Below the pieces are notes generated by a model. The model ran no database searches, was not told where the DNA came from, and saw nothing but the letters and a program-made list of their open reading frames with translations. Below are positions 1 through 6,994 of a stretch of DNA of 40,543 nucleotides, one piece after another. How positions within the stretch are numbered: the first letter of the stretch is position 1; each line of letters opens with the position of its first letter. Position numbers and translations under genes: made by a program. The DNA lies in contig REDW01000114.1 in NCBI GenBank assembly GCA_007693325.1, forward strand, positions 1 to 40,543, in the 5' to 3' direction. This DNA is from Spirochaetaceae bacterium (GTDB lineage Bacteria > Spirochaetota > Spirochaetia > DSM-27196 > PWMO01).

Positions 1-3
1 TAC

Positions 4-76
4 TGAGCCGCTCAGGGTTCGAACCTGAGACCCACGCCTTAAAAGGGCGTTGCTCTACCAGCTGAGCTAGCGGCCC
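4..76 (-). tRNA. tRNA-Lys (anticodon TTT)
   Basis: Read on the minus strand, this 73-base sequence folds as a cloverleaf. The 7-base-pair acceptor stem is GGGCCGC with GCGGCTC (one G-T pair), the D arm contains AGCTCAGCTGGTAGAGC, and the T arm contains GGTTCGAACC. The anticodon stem ACGCC/GGCGT encloses the loop CTTTTAA, so the anticodon is TTT, reading lysine AAA and AAG codons. The discriminator base is A. The following bases are GTA, so the CCA end is not encoded and must be added by the nucleotidyltransferase. A strong promoter lies directly upstream (93-121). Confidence 0.97.
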
Positions 77-77
77 G

Positions 78-96
78 TATTGGTGAGAAACCAATA
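78..96 (-). other. Perfect hairpin in the tRNA-Lys leader/promoter region
   Basis: A 7-base-pair inverted repeat (TATTGGT with ACCAATA) encloses a 5-base loop, ending one base before the mature tRNA 5' end. It covers most of the predicted -10 element and the first transcribed bases. It could be a 5' processing signal for the precursor tRNA, an operator, or a U-tract-free terminator for the upstream outer membrane protein gene. The sequence does not decide between these. Confidence 0.5.
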
Positions 97-121
97 TACC
101 CAACGCGGTTTTGACTGTCAA
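93..121 (-). promoter_or_regulatory. Sigma-70-type promoter for tRNA-Lys
   Basis: On the minus strand, TTGACA (116-121) is followed after exactly 17 bases by TATATT (93-98). This is a perfect -35 and a near-perfect -10 at optimal spacing. Transcription would start roughly 10 bases upstream of the mature tRNA 5' end. This is the best promoter match in the window, as expected for a stable RNA gene. Confidence 0.85.
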
Positions 122-138
122 GGCGGGCCGCGGGCGCG

Positions 139-1335
139 CTACAGCGGTACCTCGACGCCCACCAGCACGTTGTAGACCGAGCGGAAGCCCGGTTCGGTGG
201 AGAGCTCGGATCCGTAGACCGCGCCGTTGAGGCGCACGTGGGTCAGGTCCAGGCCAAAGCCGGCGGCCGGCATCCCGCGGCTGAGACCAAAGCGCAGATC
301 GAGCACCTGCAGCAGCGTGACCTCGCTGCCGAAGGCAAACTTCAGCAGGATATTCTCGGCCTGCTCCGGTGCAGTCCAGAAGTCTATGATGTTGCGATAA
401 TCTGCGTAGAACGTGATGCGGTTGACGTAGCGCTGCAGCCCGCCGAGTTCCGGCGAATAGAGCGCGCCGAGCGACACATTCTGCGGGATGCGTGCGTAGT
501 CGCGGCTCTCGGGGCCATCGTTATCCAGGAAGCCCTGCAGCGAGGCGTAGCGGTTGACTACCGCCGGCGCCAGCAGGTTGCCCACCGTCAGGCCAACCGC
601 CATACGGTCTTCCCACCAGTAGCGCAACCCCACATCCAGCGCCAACCCGGTGATCACGTCAAACGGCTCGTTGAGGATTGTCTCGGCATCCAGAGAACTG
701 ATGACGTCGGGCAGATCGAGCACCAGACTCGAGAAGCCGGCGCGGCCGCTGAGGTAGCCTTTGACCAGGAATCCGGCGGCAAACTCCCCGCCCCAGCCGG
801 GCAGCGGCGGCAGCGAGAAGGCGTAGCCGCCGGAAACCAGCAGCCGCTGGTAGAGATTGAGGTCAACACTGTCGATGCCGACGCCTTCCATGGTAAACGC
901 AGACCCGGCGGTAACGCCAACACCAAATCCGTTGCCAACGTAGCCGAAGGACAGCGGCCCCACTACCGAGAACCCGGCGTAGAGACTGGCAATCAGGTCG
1001 CTGACATCCGGGCGCGCGATGATGTCATCGATGTCGCTGTCCATGCCCTCGGCTACGATACCGGCCATGGTCAGCATCGGCCCCTGGATGCCGAAGTTGA
1101 CCTCGGCGGCGCGGAACTGCGGCTCCACCGCGCGGAAGCCGGCCGGATTGGTGAACAGGGTCGACATGTCATCGGCCAGCGCGGCGTGAACCCCGCCGAT
1201 AGCCGCGGTGCGCGGCGATATGAACACCACGTTGGCCTCGTCGAGCAACTCGGTTGCGCGCACAAACGGCGCCGGCAGCATCAGCGCGGCGCCGGCCAGC
1301 AGGGTTATGATCTTTTTGAAGCGCGCGGCTGACAC
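139..1335 (-). CDS. FadL/PorV-like outer membrane beta-barrel protein (398 aa)
   Basis: Probable outer membrane beta-barrel protein. A signal peptide (lysines at 7-8, then a hydrophobic stretch to about residue 25) precedes a mature region containing the segment GGVHAALADDMSTLFTNPAG. That 'alternating small/Asp, then NPAG' pattern is typical of FadL/PorV-type barrels and of the T. pallidum FadL-like family. The rest alternates Gly-rich turns and aromatic strands and ends in a short beta strand, as barrels do. GTG is taken as start because AGGAG sits 5 bases upstream. It is the last gene after a lipoprotein and a paralogous barrel protein on the same strand (gaps 31 and 38 bases), so the three are probably one transcript. 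The substrate is unknown; fatty-acid or hydrophobic-compound uptake is only a family-level guess. Confidence 0.75.
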   Translation of the reverse strand: MSAARFKKIITLLAGAALMLPAPFVRATELLDEANVVFISPRTAAIGGVHAALADDMSTLFTNPAGFRAVEPQFRAAEVNFGIQGPMLTMAGIVAEGMDSDIDDIIARPDVSDLIASLYAGFSVVGPLSFGYVGNGFGVGVTAGSAFTMEGVGIDSVDLNLYQRLLVSGGYAFSLPPLPGWGGEFAAGFLVKGYLSGRAGFSSLVLDLPDVISSLDAETILNEPFDVITGLALDVGLRYWWEDRMAVGLTVGNLLAPAVVNRYASLQGFLDNDGPESRDYARIPQNVSLGALYSPELGGLQRYVNRITFYADYRNIIDFWTAPEQAENILLKFAFGSEVTLLQVLDLRFGLSRGMPAAGFGLDLTHVRLNGAVYGSELSTEPGFRSVYNVLVGVEVPL

Positions 1336-1366
1336 AATAGCTCCTTGTGATTTCTGTGATCAGCGG

Positions 1367-1987
1367 TCACAGGCTCTGCAACTGCTCCAGATAGCTGGAG
1401 TCCGCATAGTCTTCAGCAAACGGAGTCAGAAAAGCGTCGAGTTCGGTAGTGTCACTGCCGACGATCTGGTTGTTATTCTCGCTGCCGGCTTTCAGCACCA
1501 GCCCGATGGCGGCAAAGACGTACTGCTGCTCGCTCGGCGTCCCGCCGTTGTCCCTGATTGCCTCAATCTGTTCCACCGCAGCATCGATGTAGCTGTAGTT
1601 CACCTTGTCCAGCTTGTCATCGAGTGCGGCGCCGAGCGCTGCCGCATCGCCAAAACTGGTATTGCTCGCCAGCTCAAAGAAATCGGCCAGCAGGCCCGAG
1701 AGGCCCGAAGCACCCAGCGCCAGCGTTGCAGCCAGCGAGTTGAGTTCCGGATCCTTGTTGTTGTTGTCCTGCAGAGAATCGGCCAGAGCATCGTAGGCCT
1801 TGGCCATCTTCTTGCGGTTGCCGGAATGGACCGCCTGGTGCCCGTAGTTGACCTGCTGCTCAAACGACAGCCGCGACGGATCGCGGTCAAGACCGGAGAA
1901 GATGTTGGTTGAGAATACCTGCTCGCAGCCGACAAGAAGCAGCAGCAACGGCAGCGCTGCTGCTCCCACAAAAATACGCCGTTTCAT
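1367..1987 (-). CDS. Putative lipoprotein, helical, unknown function (206 aa)
   Basis: Predicted lipoprotein. A type II signal peptide (MKRR start, hydrophobic residues 5-19) ends in the lipobox LVGC, so Cys21 would be lipidated. The mature part is alpha-helical and polar, rich in Ala, Asn and Asp, with no motif I recognise. An in-frame GTG/ATG extension exists, but the ATG at 1987 has AGGAG 7 bases upstream and begins the signal peptide directly, so it is preferred. It lies between two FadL/PorV-like outer membrane protein genes on the same strand. It may therefore be an accessory subunit of those barrels; this is inference from position only. Confidence 0.75.
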   Translation of the reverse strand: MKRRIFVGAAALPLLLLLVGCEQVFSTNIFSGLDRDPSRLSFEQQVNYGHQAVHSGNRKKMAKAYDALADSLQDNNNKDPELNSLAATLALGASGLSGLLADFFELASNTSFGDAAALGAALDDKLDKVNYSYIDAAVEQIEAIRDNGGTPSEQQYVFAAIGLVLKAGSENNNQIVGSDTTELDAFLTPFAEDYADSSYLEQLQSL

Positions 1988-2025
1988 GGTTATGCTCCTA
2001 CTATCGGCGCCCGGGGGCATAAAAG

Positions 2026-3246
2026 TTAGAAGCGCAGCGCCGCTTCGATTGCCGCGCCCGAGACCGGCTGATCACCCCGGTAGGCGCCCATTTCGCGCGT
2101 GAACAGCGCCGCGTTGAGGTCAAAGAAGCCCAGCGACAACCCGGCTCCCACGGTCGGGTGCCCCTGGTACAATCCGCCGCGCAGACTGAACGTGTCCCAC
2201 AGCGAAATCTGCGCCCCGGCGTGCAGATGCAGCACGGCACCGGCAGCGGTGTTGTGATCGGCAATGCGCAGCAGGTCGCGGACCTCCATGTGGACAACCG
2301 GGTCGAGGCGGCGGCCAAAGCCAGACAGCTGCGGATGATAGGCAACACCGAGGTTTGCGGTCATCGGCACGTAGTAGCGCTCTTCAACGTAGCCCGAATC
2401 ACCGGACTGCGCCGGCGCGGGCAGACTGCCGCTACGCAGCGCAGCCCAGACACGCTCCAGGCTGTGCGTAGAGTAATTCAGATCTGTTCCGCCGATATCG
2501 CGCAGCGACATCCCGACGCTTGCGTTGCGCCACTCTGCCAGTACGCCGAGATCAAACGCCAGTCCAAACCCGTTGAGTACCGGCGTATTGGCCATAAAAT
2601 CGTCATCTGCGTCCTGGCTGGAGACACCCAGGTAGCGCGAAATCATGCCGGCGGTCAGCGCGGCATCATCCACAAAAGAGTAGGCGCGTACAAACGGACG
2701 GATGTCGGCGCCGATTGAAAGCCTGGCGTTGGCCAGCTGAAACGGAACCGCAAACCCGCCGATGATGCTGATTTCGGACGCCAGCACCCCTTCGATATCG
2801 CCGGAATCGGTGGCCGTGGGGAAGGTTTCGCCAAACAGCAGCGCGTCGAAGACCGCCGAGACGCCAATCCCAAGGTTATTGCCCACGTAGCCGATGCCGC
2901 CGGCGCCTCCGGCACCAAAGCCCTGCGAGGTGAACTGATCCTCGATGCGGCCGCGGTTGCCGTCGAGCGCGCCCGCAAACAGGGCGCGTGCAGCGGGAAT
3001 AGCCGCGCGCGGATCGCTGTGAATCCAGATGCTGGTTGAAAGCAGCGTCAGTTCGCCGTCGCTGCGGGCAAAGCCGGCGGGGTTGCTGAACAATGCATTA
3101 TAACCGCGCGCTATAGCGCTGTAGGATCCGCCCTGCGCCATCACAACAGGATGCAGCGGGGGCATAGCATTTTGCGCAGCGGAATCAAGGCTGAAAAGCA
3201 GCGCCGCCACGCTCTGCAGCACGGCCAGCAGAATAGCACGTTTCAT
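2026..3246 (-). CDS. FadL/PorV-like outer membrane beta-barrel protein (406 aa)
   Basis: A second putative barrel of the same general type as the one ending at 139. It has a signal peptide (MKRAILL..., probable cleavage near residues 21-24 after SAA). It is followed by GGSYSAIARGYNALFSNPAG, matching the 'small-residue segment then NPAG' signature. The body shows repeated Gly-rich beta segments (for example GAGGAGGIGYVGNNLGIG) and the C terminus ends in phenylalanine, as outer membrane barrels often do. A GTG 18 bases upstream is in frame, but GGAGG overlaps that codon, so the ATG at 3246 is chosen. It appears to be the first gene of a three-gene envelope unit with the lipoprotein and the second barrel. 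Ligand unknown. Confidence 0.75.
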   Translation of the reverse strand: MKRAILLAVLQSVAALLFSLDSAAQNAMPPLHPVVMAQGGSYSAIARGYNALFSNPAGFARSDGELTLLSTSIWIHSDPRAAIPAARALFAGALDGNRGRIEDQFTSQGFGAGGAGGIGYVGNNLGIGVSAVFDALLFGETFPTATDSGDIEGVLASEISIIGGFAVPFQLANARLSIGADIRPFVRAYSFVDDAALTAGMISRYLGVSSQDADDDFMANTPVLNGFGLAFDLGVLAEWRNASVGMSLRDIGGTDLNYSTHSLERVWAALRSGSLPAPAQSGDSGYVEERYYVPMTANLGVAYHPQLSGFGRRLDPVVHMEVRDLLRIADHNTAAGAVLHLHAGAQISLWDTFSLRGGLYQGHPTVGAGLSLGFFDLNAALFTREMGAYRGDQPVSGAAIEAALRF

Positions 3247-3346
3247 CAAAGAGTGTTCCTCCACAGCGGAGAACAGCCGGACTCGAGATTGTGATACATA
3301 TTACTCCACAGTATAGCGTGAAACGGCGCAAAAAACCGCAGCGCCT

Positions 3347-3979
3347 CTACCCCTCGAGCTGCCCGCGGACACGCGTCTGGCCCTGGATGGCGGTCTGCAG
3401 GGCGGGGTTCAGCTGCAAAGCGCGCTCGTATGCCTCCAGCGCGTGGCGGTAGTCGGCGGCCTGCTCGCGAGCGTACGCCAGCCGGCTCCACCAGCCGGCG
3501 TTGGTACTGCGATAGTGCAGCGCTGTTGTGATAGCGATATCAGCGTGATGGTACTCCCCGATGCGGATGAAGATCTCGCCCATCATGAAGTAGATAGGCG
3601 CAATCTGCGGCCCGTTGGGCCGGATCTGAACGTACTGCTCGAACAGGCGCAACGCATCCAGATTGTTGCCGAGGTTGTAATGCGCCGTACCGGCTATGTG
3701 AATCAGCCGCGGGTCAAACGGAGAGATGGACAGCGCGCGTCTGCCGTAGTCCAACGCCTCCTGGTTACGCCCCAGCGCCAGCAGGCTCCAGCCCAGCACC
3801 GTGTAGGCGTCCATGTTACGCGGCATGGCCTGGATCTCTTCCAGCGTCACCTCAACCGCCCGCGCGTACTGGCCGTCTCTATAGTACTGCAGTGCATCCG
3901 GCGGCTCCTGCGCAGCCAGCTGAAGGCCGGCCGGCACTACCGCAAACGCAATTGTCAGCGCGATGATCCGTAGTTTCAT
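3347..3979 (-). CDS. Periplasmic TPR-repeat protein (210 aa)
   Basis: Secreted tetratricopeptide-repeat protein. Residues 1-23 form a signal peptide (MKLRIIALTIAFAVVPAG...) with probable cleavage after LAA. The remainder is built of helix pairs with TPR spacing, for example LGWSLLALGRNQEALDYGRR, AGTAHYNLGNNLDALRLFEQ and ADYRHALEAYERALQLNP, about four to five repeats. It would act as a protein-protein scaffold in the periplasm. A GTG start 12 bases upstream is possible, but the bactofilin stop codon overlaps there and a GGGGAG element suits the ATG at 3979. The bactofilin stop is only 8 bases away, so translation is likely coupled. Partner unknown; the bactofilin neighbour suggests envelope or cell-shape work. 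Confidence 0.8.
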   Translation of the reverse strand: MKLRIIALTIAFAVVPAGLQLAAQEPPDALQYYRDGQYARAVEVTLEEIQAMPRNMDAYTVLGWSLLALGRNQEALDYGRRALSISPFDPRLIHIAGTAHYNLGNNLDALRLFEQYVQIRPNGPQIAPIYFMMGEIFIRIGEYHHADIAITTALHYRSTNAGWWSRLAYAREQAADYRHALEAYERALQLNPALQTAIQGQTRVRGQLEG

Positions 3980-3987
3980 CCCGGCGT

Positions 3988-4368
3988 TCACTCCCCTGGC
4001 AGAGCCGGGCTGTTGAGGTTGCCGTCCATGCGGCAGGTGCCGTTGAACAGCGCGCCGCTCTGTACAATCAGATCAGGGGTGCGCAGAGTCCCGCCGACTC
4101 TACCGCTGGAGAACAGCTCCAGCTTGCGCCGTGCAAAGATATCGCCGTTGAGCCGGCCCTTGACCGAGACCACTTCGGCCGCCACTTCAGCTTCAACAGT
4201 TGCCTGCTCGCTGATGTAGACGTCGGCACTGGATTCCAGTTTGCCCTTGAGAACGCCCTTGACCAGCACCGGTTCCTGGAACGCGAGTTCACCTTCAAAC
4301 TCTACATCATCGGCAAATACGGTATCGATGTCGGCTTCATCGATCATTTTCAGACGAAGTTCTGCCAT
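3988..4368 (-). CDS. Bactofilin (polymer-forming cytoskeletal protein, 126 aa)
   Basis: Bactofilins polymerise without nucleotides into filaments made from a right-handed beta-helix and organise envelope or shape machinery. Here the central part (about residues 20-110) shows the expected short beta-rung periodicity, with hydrophobic and Gly residues spaced about every six positions. Segments such as EPVLVKGVLKGKLESSADVY and VVSVKGRLNGDIFARRKLEL, with the late NGTCRMDG turn, fit the family. The length matches small bactofilins. It starts 4 bases after the tyrA stop and is followed by a TPR protein, so the three genes look co-transcribed. In spirochaetes bactofilins have been linked to cell shape and motility, which fits the helical body plan inferred for this organism. 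Confidence 0.85.
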   Translation of the reverse strand: MAELRLKMIDEADIDTVFADDVEFEGELAFQEPVLVKGVLKGKLESSADVYISEQATVEAEVAAEVVSVKGRLNGDIFARRKLELFSSGRVGGTLRTPDLIVQSGALFNGTCRMDGNLNSPALPGE

Positions 4369-4372
4369 GCCC

Positions 4373-5140
4373 CTATCCTATGTTTCCGGTGCGATTGATG
4401 TCAATATGCTCACCGGCCTGCTGCCCCAGTCTGGCCACAACCCGATCAAATGCTGCCTCCAGATCACGGCGCATGTCGGCGGTGAAGCGATTATAGCGCT
4501 GCAGGTCGAGAAACAGCTGCATTGGATCGTTGCAGGTCTGCTCCACCACATCGAGGATCTTGCGATATCCCAGCGTGGCAATCTCGCTCGGCTGTACGTC
4601 CAGCTCGCGCAGTACACGTCCGATGAAGTGCGTGATGCCCTGGGTGTAGGCGGCCTCATGATCGTGCTCGGCGGCGCTCATCTCTTTCACGTTGAGTCCC
4701 AGCCGGCGAAACTGATCGATCCAGTAGCGCACCACCGCTTCTGGTGCGCGCTCTCGACACACAATCAGCGGCAACCCGGCTACGCCGTTGTGGCTGGAAT
4801 CCGGGCCAAACATCGGGTGCGTCCCGATCAGCTGCACTTCGGCCGGCAGCCGCGACCGCAGCACGGCCAGCGGATACTCCTTGACCGAGCAGGTATCGAG
4901 CACCACGGTTCCCGGACGCACAATGGTGCACAGCCGCTCGGCGGCGTCTTCAATTGCCGAAATCGACACGCACAGAAACAGCGCATCACACTCGCCAAGC
5001 TGCTCAAAGCGTGCCGCATGCACTCCCTCGGGCACCGGCCGCCCGGCACTCCGGTTATAGCCGTACACGGTAGCACGCGTTGCCAACAACTGAGCCCAGA
5101 GCGCGCCAAACCGGCCCAGCCCAAATACCCCAACCTTCAT
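4373..5140 (-). CDS. tyrA: Prephenate dehydrogenase (TyrA-type, 255 aa)
   Basis: Oxidative decarboxylation of prephenate (or arogenate) in tyrosine biosynthesis, cytoplasmic. The N-terminal Rossmann motif is GLGRFG at residues 7-12. Asp82 of LDTCSVK and the HPMFGPDS segment (His108) are TyrA signatures, and the C-terminal helical domain carries QGITHFIGR. The length is that of a stand-alone TyrA without a fused chorismate mutase or ACT domain, so feedback by tyrosine through ACT is absent. Whether it prefers NAD or NADP, and prephenate or arogenate, cannot be told. ATG 5140 begins the Rossmann strand; an upstream in-frame extension runs into pta and is rejected. It is the first gene of tyrA-bactofilin-TPR and is divergent from pta. 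Confidence 0.9.
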   Translation of the reverse strand: MKVGVFGLGRFGALWAQLLATRATVYGYNRSAGRPVPEGVHAARFEQLGECDALFLCVSISAIEDAAERLCTIVRPGTVVLDTCSVKEYPLAVLRSRLPAEVQLIGTHPMFGPDSSHNGVAGLPLIVCRERAPEAVVRYWIDQFRRLGLNVKEMSAAEHDHEAAYTQGITHFIGRVLRELDVQPSEIATLGYRKILDVVEQTCNDPMQLFLDLQRYNRFTADMRRDLEAAFDRVVARLGQQAGEHIDINRTGNIG

Positions 5141-5147
5141 GCCACTC

Positions 5148-5175
5148 ACTATACCCGGTTTCCCGATCGGCGCAA
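5148..5175 (-). promoter_or_regulatory. Possible tyrA promoter giving a leaderless mRNA
   Basis: On the minus strand, TTGCGC (5170-5175) lies 16 bases before TATAGT (5148-5153). A start site about 6-7 bases after the -10 falls on or next to the tyrA ATG (5140). The message would then have almost no leader, consistent with the poor ribosome binding site seen there. Confidence 0.45.
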
Positions 5176-5178
5176 AGC

Positions 5179-5187
5179 TGGTAGAAT
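5179..5187 (+). promoter_or_regulatory. Extended -10 promoter element for pta-dapB-dapA
   Basis: TGGTAGAAT combines an extended TG motif with a TAGAAT hexamer. No good -35 is visible at 16-18 bases, as is usual for extended -10 promoters. Transcription would start near 5194, giving a leader of about 35 bases that includes AGGAG upstream of the pta ATG. Confidence 0.45.
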
Positions 5188-5228
5188 AGCAGGATAAACC
5201 ACATACACTCGATGTCCAGGAGAAGACC

Positions 5229-6230
5229 ATGGGTTTCACAGAACGAATGAAAGAGAAGGCCAAGACACTGCAACGCGCGCTGGTCCTGCCGGAAGGAACT
5301 GAACCGCGTACCCTGCAGGCAGCGCGCATCCTGGTCGACGAAAACCTGGCCGGTACAGTCTACCTCATCGGCCGGCAGAAGGCTGTATCGGAGGCGGCGC
5401 GCGCCGAAGGGGTGGATCTCTCCGGTATCCAGGTGGTAGATCCGCAGGATTCCGACCAGCTGTCGCGCTACGCCGAGGAATACCACCAGCTGCGCCGGCA
5501 CAAGGGAGTCACCGCGGAGAGTGCACGCTCAGAGATCGTTGATCCCCTGAAGTGGGCGGCGATGATGTCGCGTCTCGGGGACGCCGACGCCATGGTAGCC
5601 GGCGCCGAGAGCGCCACCGCCGCGGTGCTGCTGGCATCGTTCACTATTATCAAGACCAGTCCGGGGGTCAAGTTTGCCTCATCGTGCTTTGTGATGCAGA
5701 TGCCCGATAGCGCCTGGGGCGCCGACGGCCACATGATCTTCTCGGACTGCGCAACAATTCCCGATCCAACCGCCGAGCAGCTGTCCGAGATCGCAATAGC
5801 GGCCGCCGATTCGTGCAAGAGTTTCCTGGAGGTCGAGCCGATCGTGGCGCTGCTCTCCTTCTCTACGCGCGGTTCGGCACAGCACCCGGATGTGGACAAG
5901 GTCACCGAAGCGCTCAAGATGGCGCGCGAGAAGCGGCCGGAACTCAACATTGACGGCGAGCTGCAGGCGGACGCGGCTCTGGTGGAGAGCGTTGGCCAGA
6001 AGAAGGCGCCGGGATCAAAGGTTGCCGGACGCGCTAACGTGCTGGTGTTCCCCGACCTCAATTCCGGCAACATCGGCTACAAGCTGGTCCAGCGCCTGGC
6101 CAAGGCCGAAGCCTACGGCCCGTTTCTGCAGGGATTTGCCAAACCGGTCAGTGACCTTTCGCGCGGCTGCTCGGTACAGGATATTGTCAACACCTCTGCT
6201 GCCACCCTGTGCCAGGGGGCCGATGCATGA
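5229..6230 (+). CDS. pta: Phosphate acetyltransferase (333 aa)
   Basis: Interconverts acetyl-CoA and acetyl phosphate, the step before acetate kinase in fermentative ATP production. The protein is a short, single-domain Pta (333 residues, without the N-terminal regulatory domain of long Pta). Family segments are visible: ALVLPEGTEPRTLQAA near the N terminus, DADAMVAGAESATAAVL, SSCFVMQMPD, and the C-terminal FPDLNSGNIGYKLVQRL. AGGAG sits 6 bases before the ATG. Its stop codon overlaps the dapB start in ATGA, so translation of the two is coupled. The linkage of acetate metabolism with the diaminopimelate pathway is not an obvious metabolic pairing. Phosphotransbutyrylase is a less likely alternative given the strong Pta-like segments. 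Confidence 0.93.
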   Translation: MGFTERMKEKAKTLQRALVLPEGTEPRTLQAARILVDENLAGTVYLIGRQKAVSEAARAEGVDLSGIQVVDPQDSDQLSRYAEEYHQLRRHKGVTAESARSEIVDPLKWAAMMSRLGDADAMVAGAESATAAVLLASFTIIKTSPGVKFASSCFVMQMPDSAWGADGHMIFSDCATIPDPTAEQLSEIAIAAADSCKSFLEVEPIVALLSFSTRGSAQHPDVDKVTEALKMAREKRPELNIDGELQADAALVESVGQKKAPGSKVAGRANVLVFPDLNSGNIGYKLVQRLAKAEAYGPFLQGFAKPVSDLSRGCSVQDIVNTSAATLCQGADA

Positions 6231-6994
6231 ACGTTGCACTCTGCGGCTACGGCAGAATGGGGCGCGAGATAGAGCAGGTGCTGATCTCGCGCGGTCACAC
6301 GGTGGCCACACGCATTGATCCCAGCGACGCAGGTGCCGACGTACGTTCGGTTGAGCAGGCGCCGTTGCAACAGTGCGATGCGGTCATCGAATTTGCCCAC
6401 GCCGACGGCGTGGTAACAAACGCACGCGCCTACGTGGAGGCCAAAGTAGACGCGGTGATCGGCACCACCGGATGGGAAAACGCACAGCAGGAGGTCGGCC
6501 GGATTGTTGGTACGCGTATCGGCTACGTGCTGGGATCAAACTTTTCGGTAGGAGCAAATCTGTTCTTCCGCATGGTGGCCCACGCGGCCGGGCTGGCCGA
6601 CGCCTTTGACGAGTACGATGTGGCGCTGTACGAGAGTCATCACAACCGCAAGGCCGACAGCCCCTCGGGAACCGCGTTGACCCTGGCACTGACGTTGCTC
6701 TCGCGTATCGAACGCAAGACCGAGATTGTCGATGATACGCTGCGGCGGCCGATCCAGCCCGGCGAGCTGCACGTAGCCTCGATGCGCATCGGCAGTGATC
6801 CGGGCACGCATACGGTCAGCTTTGACTCATCGGCGGATACCATCGAGCTGCGCCACCGTGCCCGCAATCGCGGCGGTTTTGCGCTCGGGGCGGTGCGTGC
6901 CGCAGAATGGATCAGCGGCCGTCACGGTTTTTTCACCGTTGATGATATGATGAACGACTTACTCGAGAGAACAGGAGGCTTGCACAATGTTTAA
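6227..6994 (+). CDS. dapB: 4-hydroxy-tetrahydrodipicolinate reductase (255 aa)
   Basis: Second committed step of the diaminopimelate/lysine pathway: NAD(P)H-dependent reduction of hydroxy-tetrahydrodipicolinate. The Rossmann motif GYGRMG is at residues 7-12. The catalytic signature ESHHNRKADSPSGTA follows, with His138-His139, Lys142 and the SGT substrate loop. The ATG at 6227 overlaps the pta stop codon (ATGA); an earlier in-frame start would lie inside pta and precede the first beta strand, so it is rejected. Its 3' end overlaps dapA by 8 bases. The products feed lysine and peptidoglycan cross-links. The length is normal and all key residues are present. Confidence 0.95.
   Translation: MNVALCGYGRMGREIEQVLISRGHTVATRIDPSDAGADVRSVEQAPLQQCDAVIEFAHADGVVTNARAYVEAKVDAVIGTTGWENAQQEVGRIVGTRIGYVLGSNFSVGANLFFRMVAHAAGLADAFDEYDVALYESHHNRKADSPSGTALTLALTLLSRIERKTEIVDDTLRRPIQPGELHVASMRIGSDPGTHTVSFDSSADTIELRHRARNRGGFALGAVRAAEWISGRHGFFTVDDMMNDLLERTGGLHNV

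Noticed and set aside
238-1332. Long open frame on the plus strand (364 codons)
   Set aside because: It is antisense to the outer membrane protein gene, is rich in Arg, Gln, Ala and His in the way of GC-rich antisense frames, has no signal or family motif and no ribosome site.
5141-5329. N-terminal extension of tyrA
   Set aside because: It would run into the 5' end of pta and precede the Rossmann strand with unrelated sequence. ATG 5140 starts the domain exactly.
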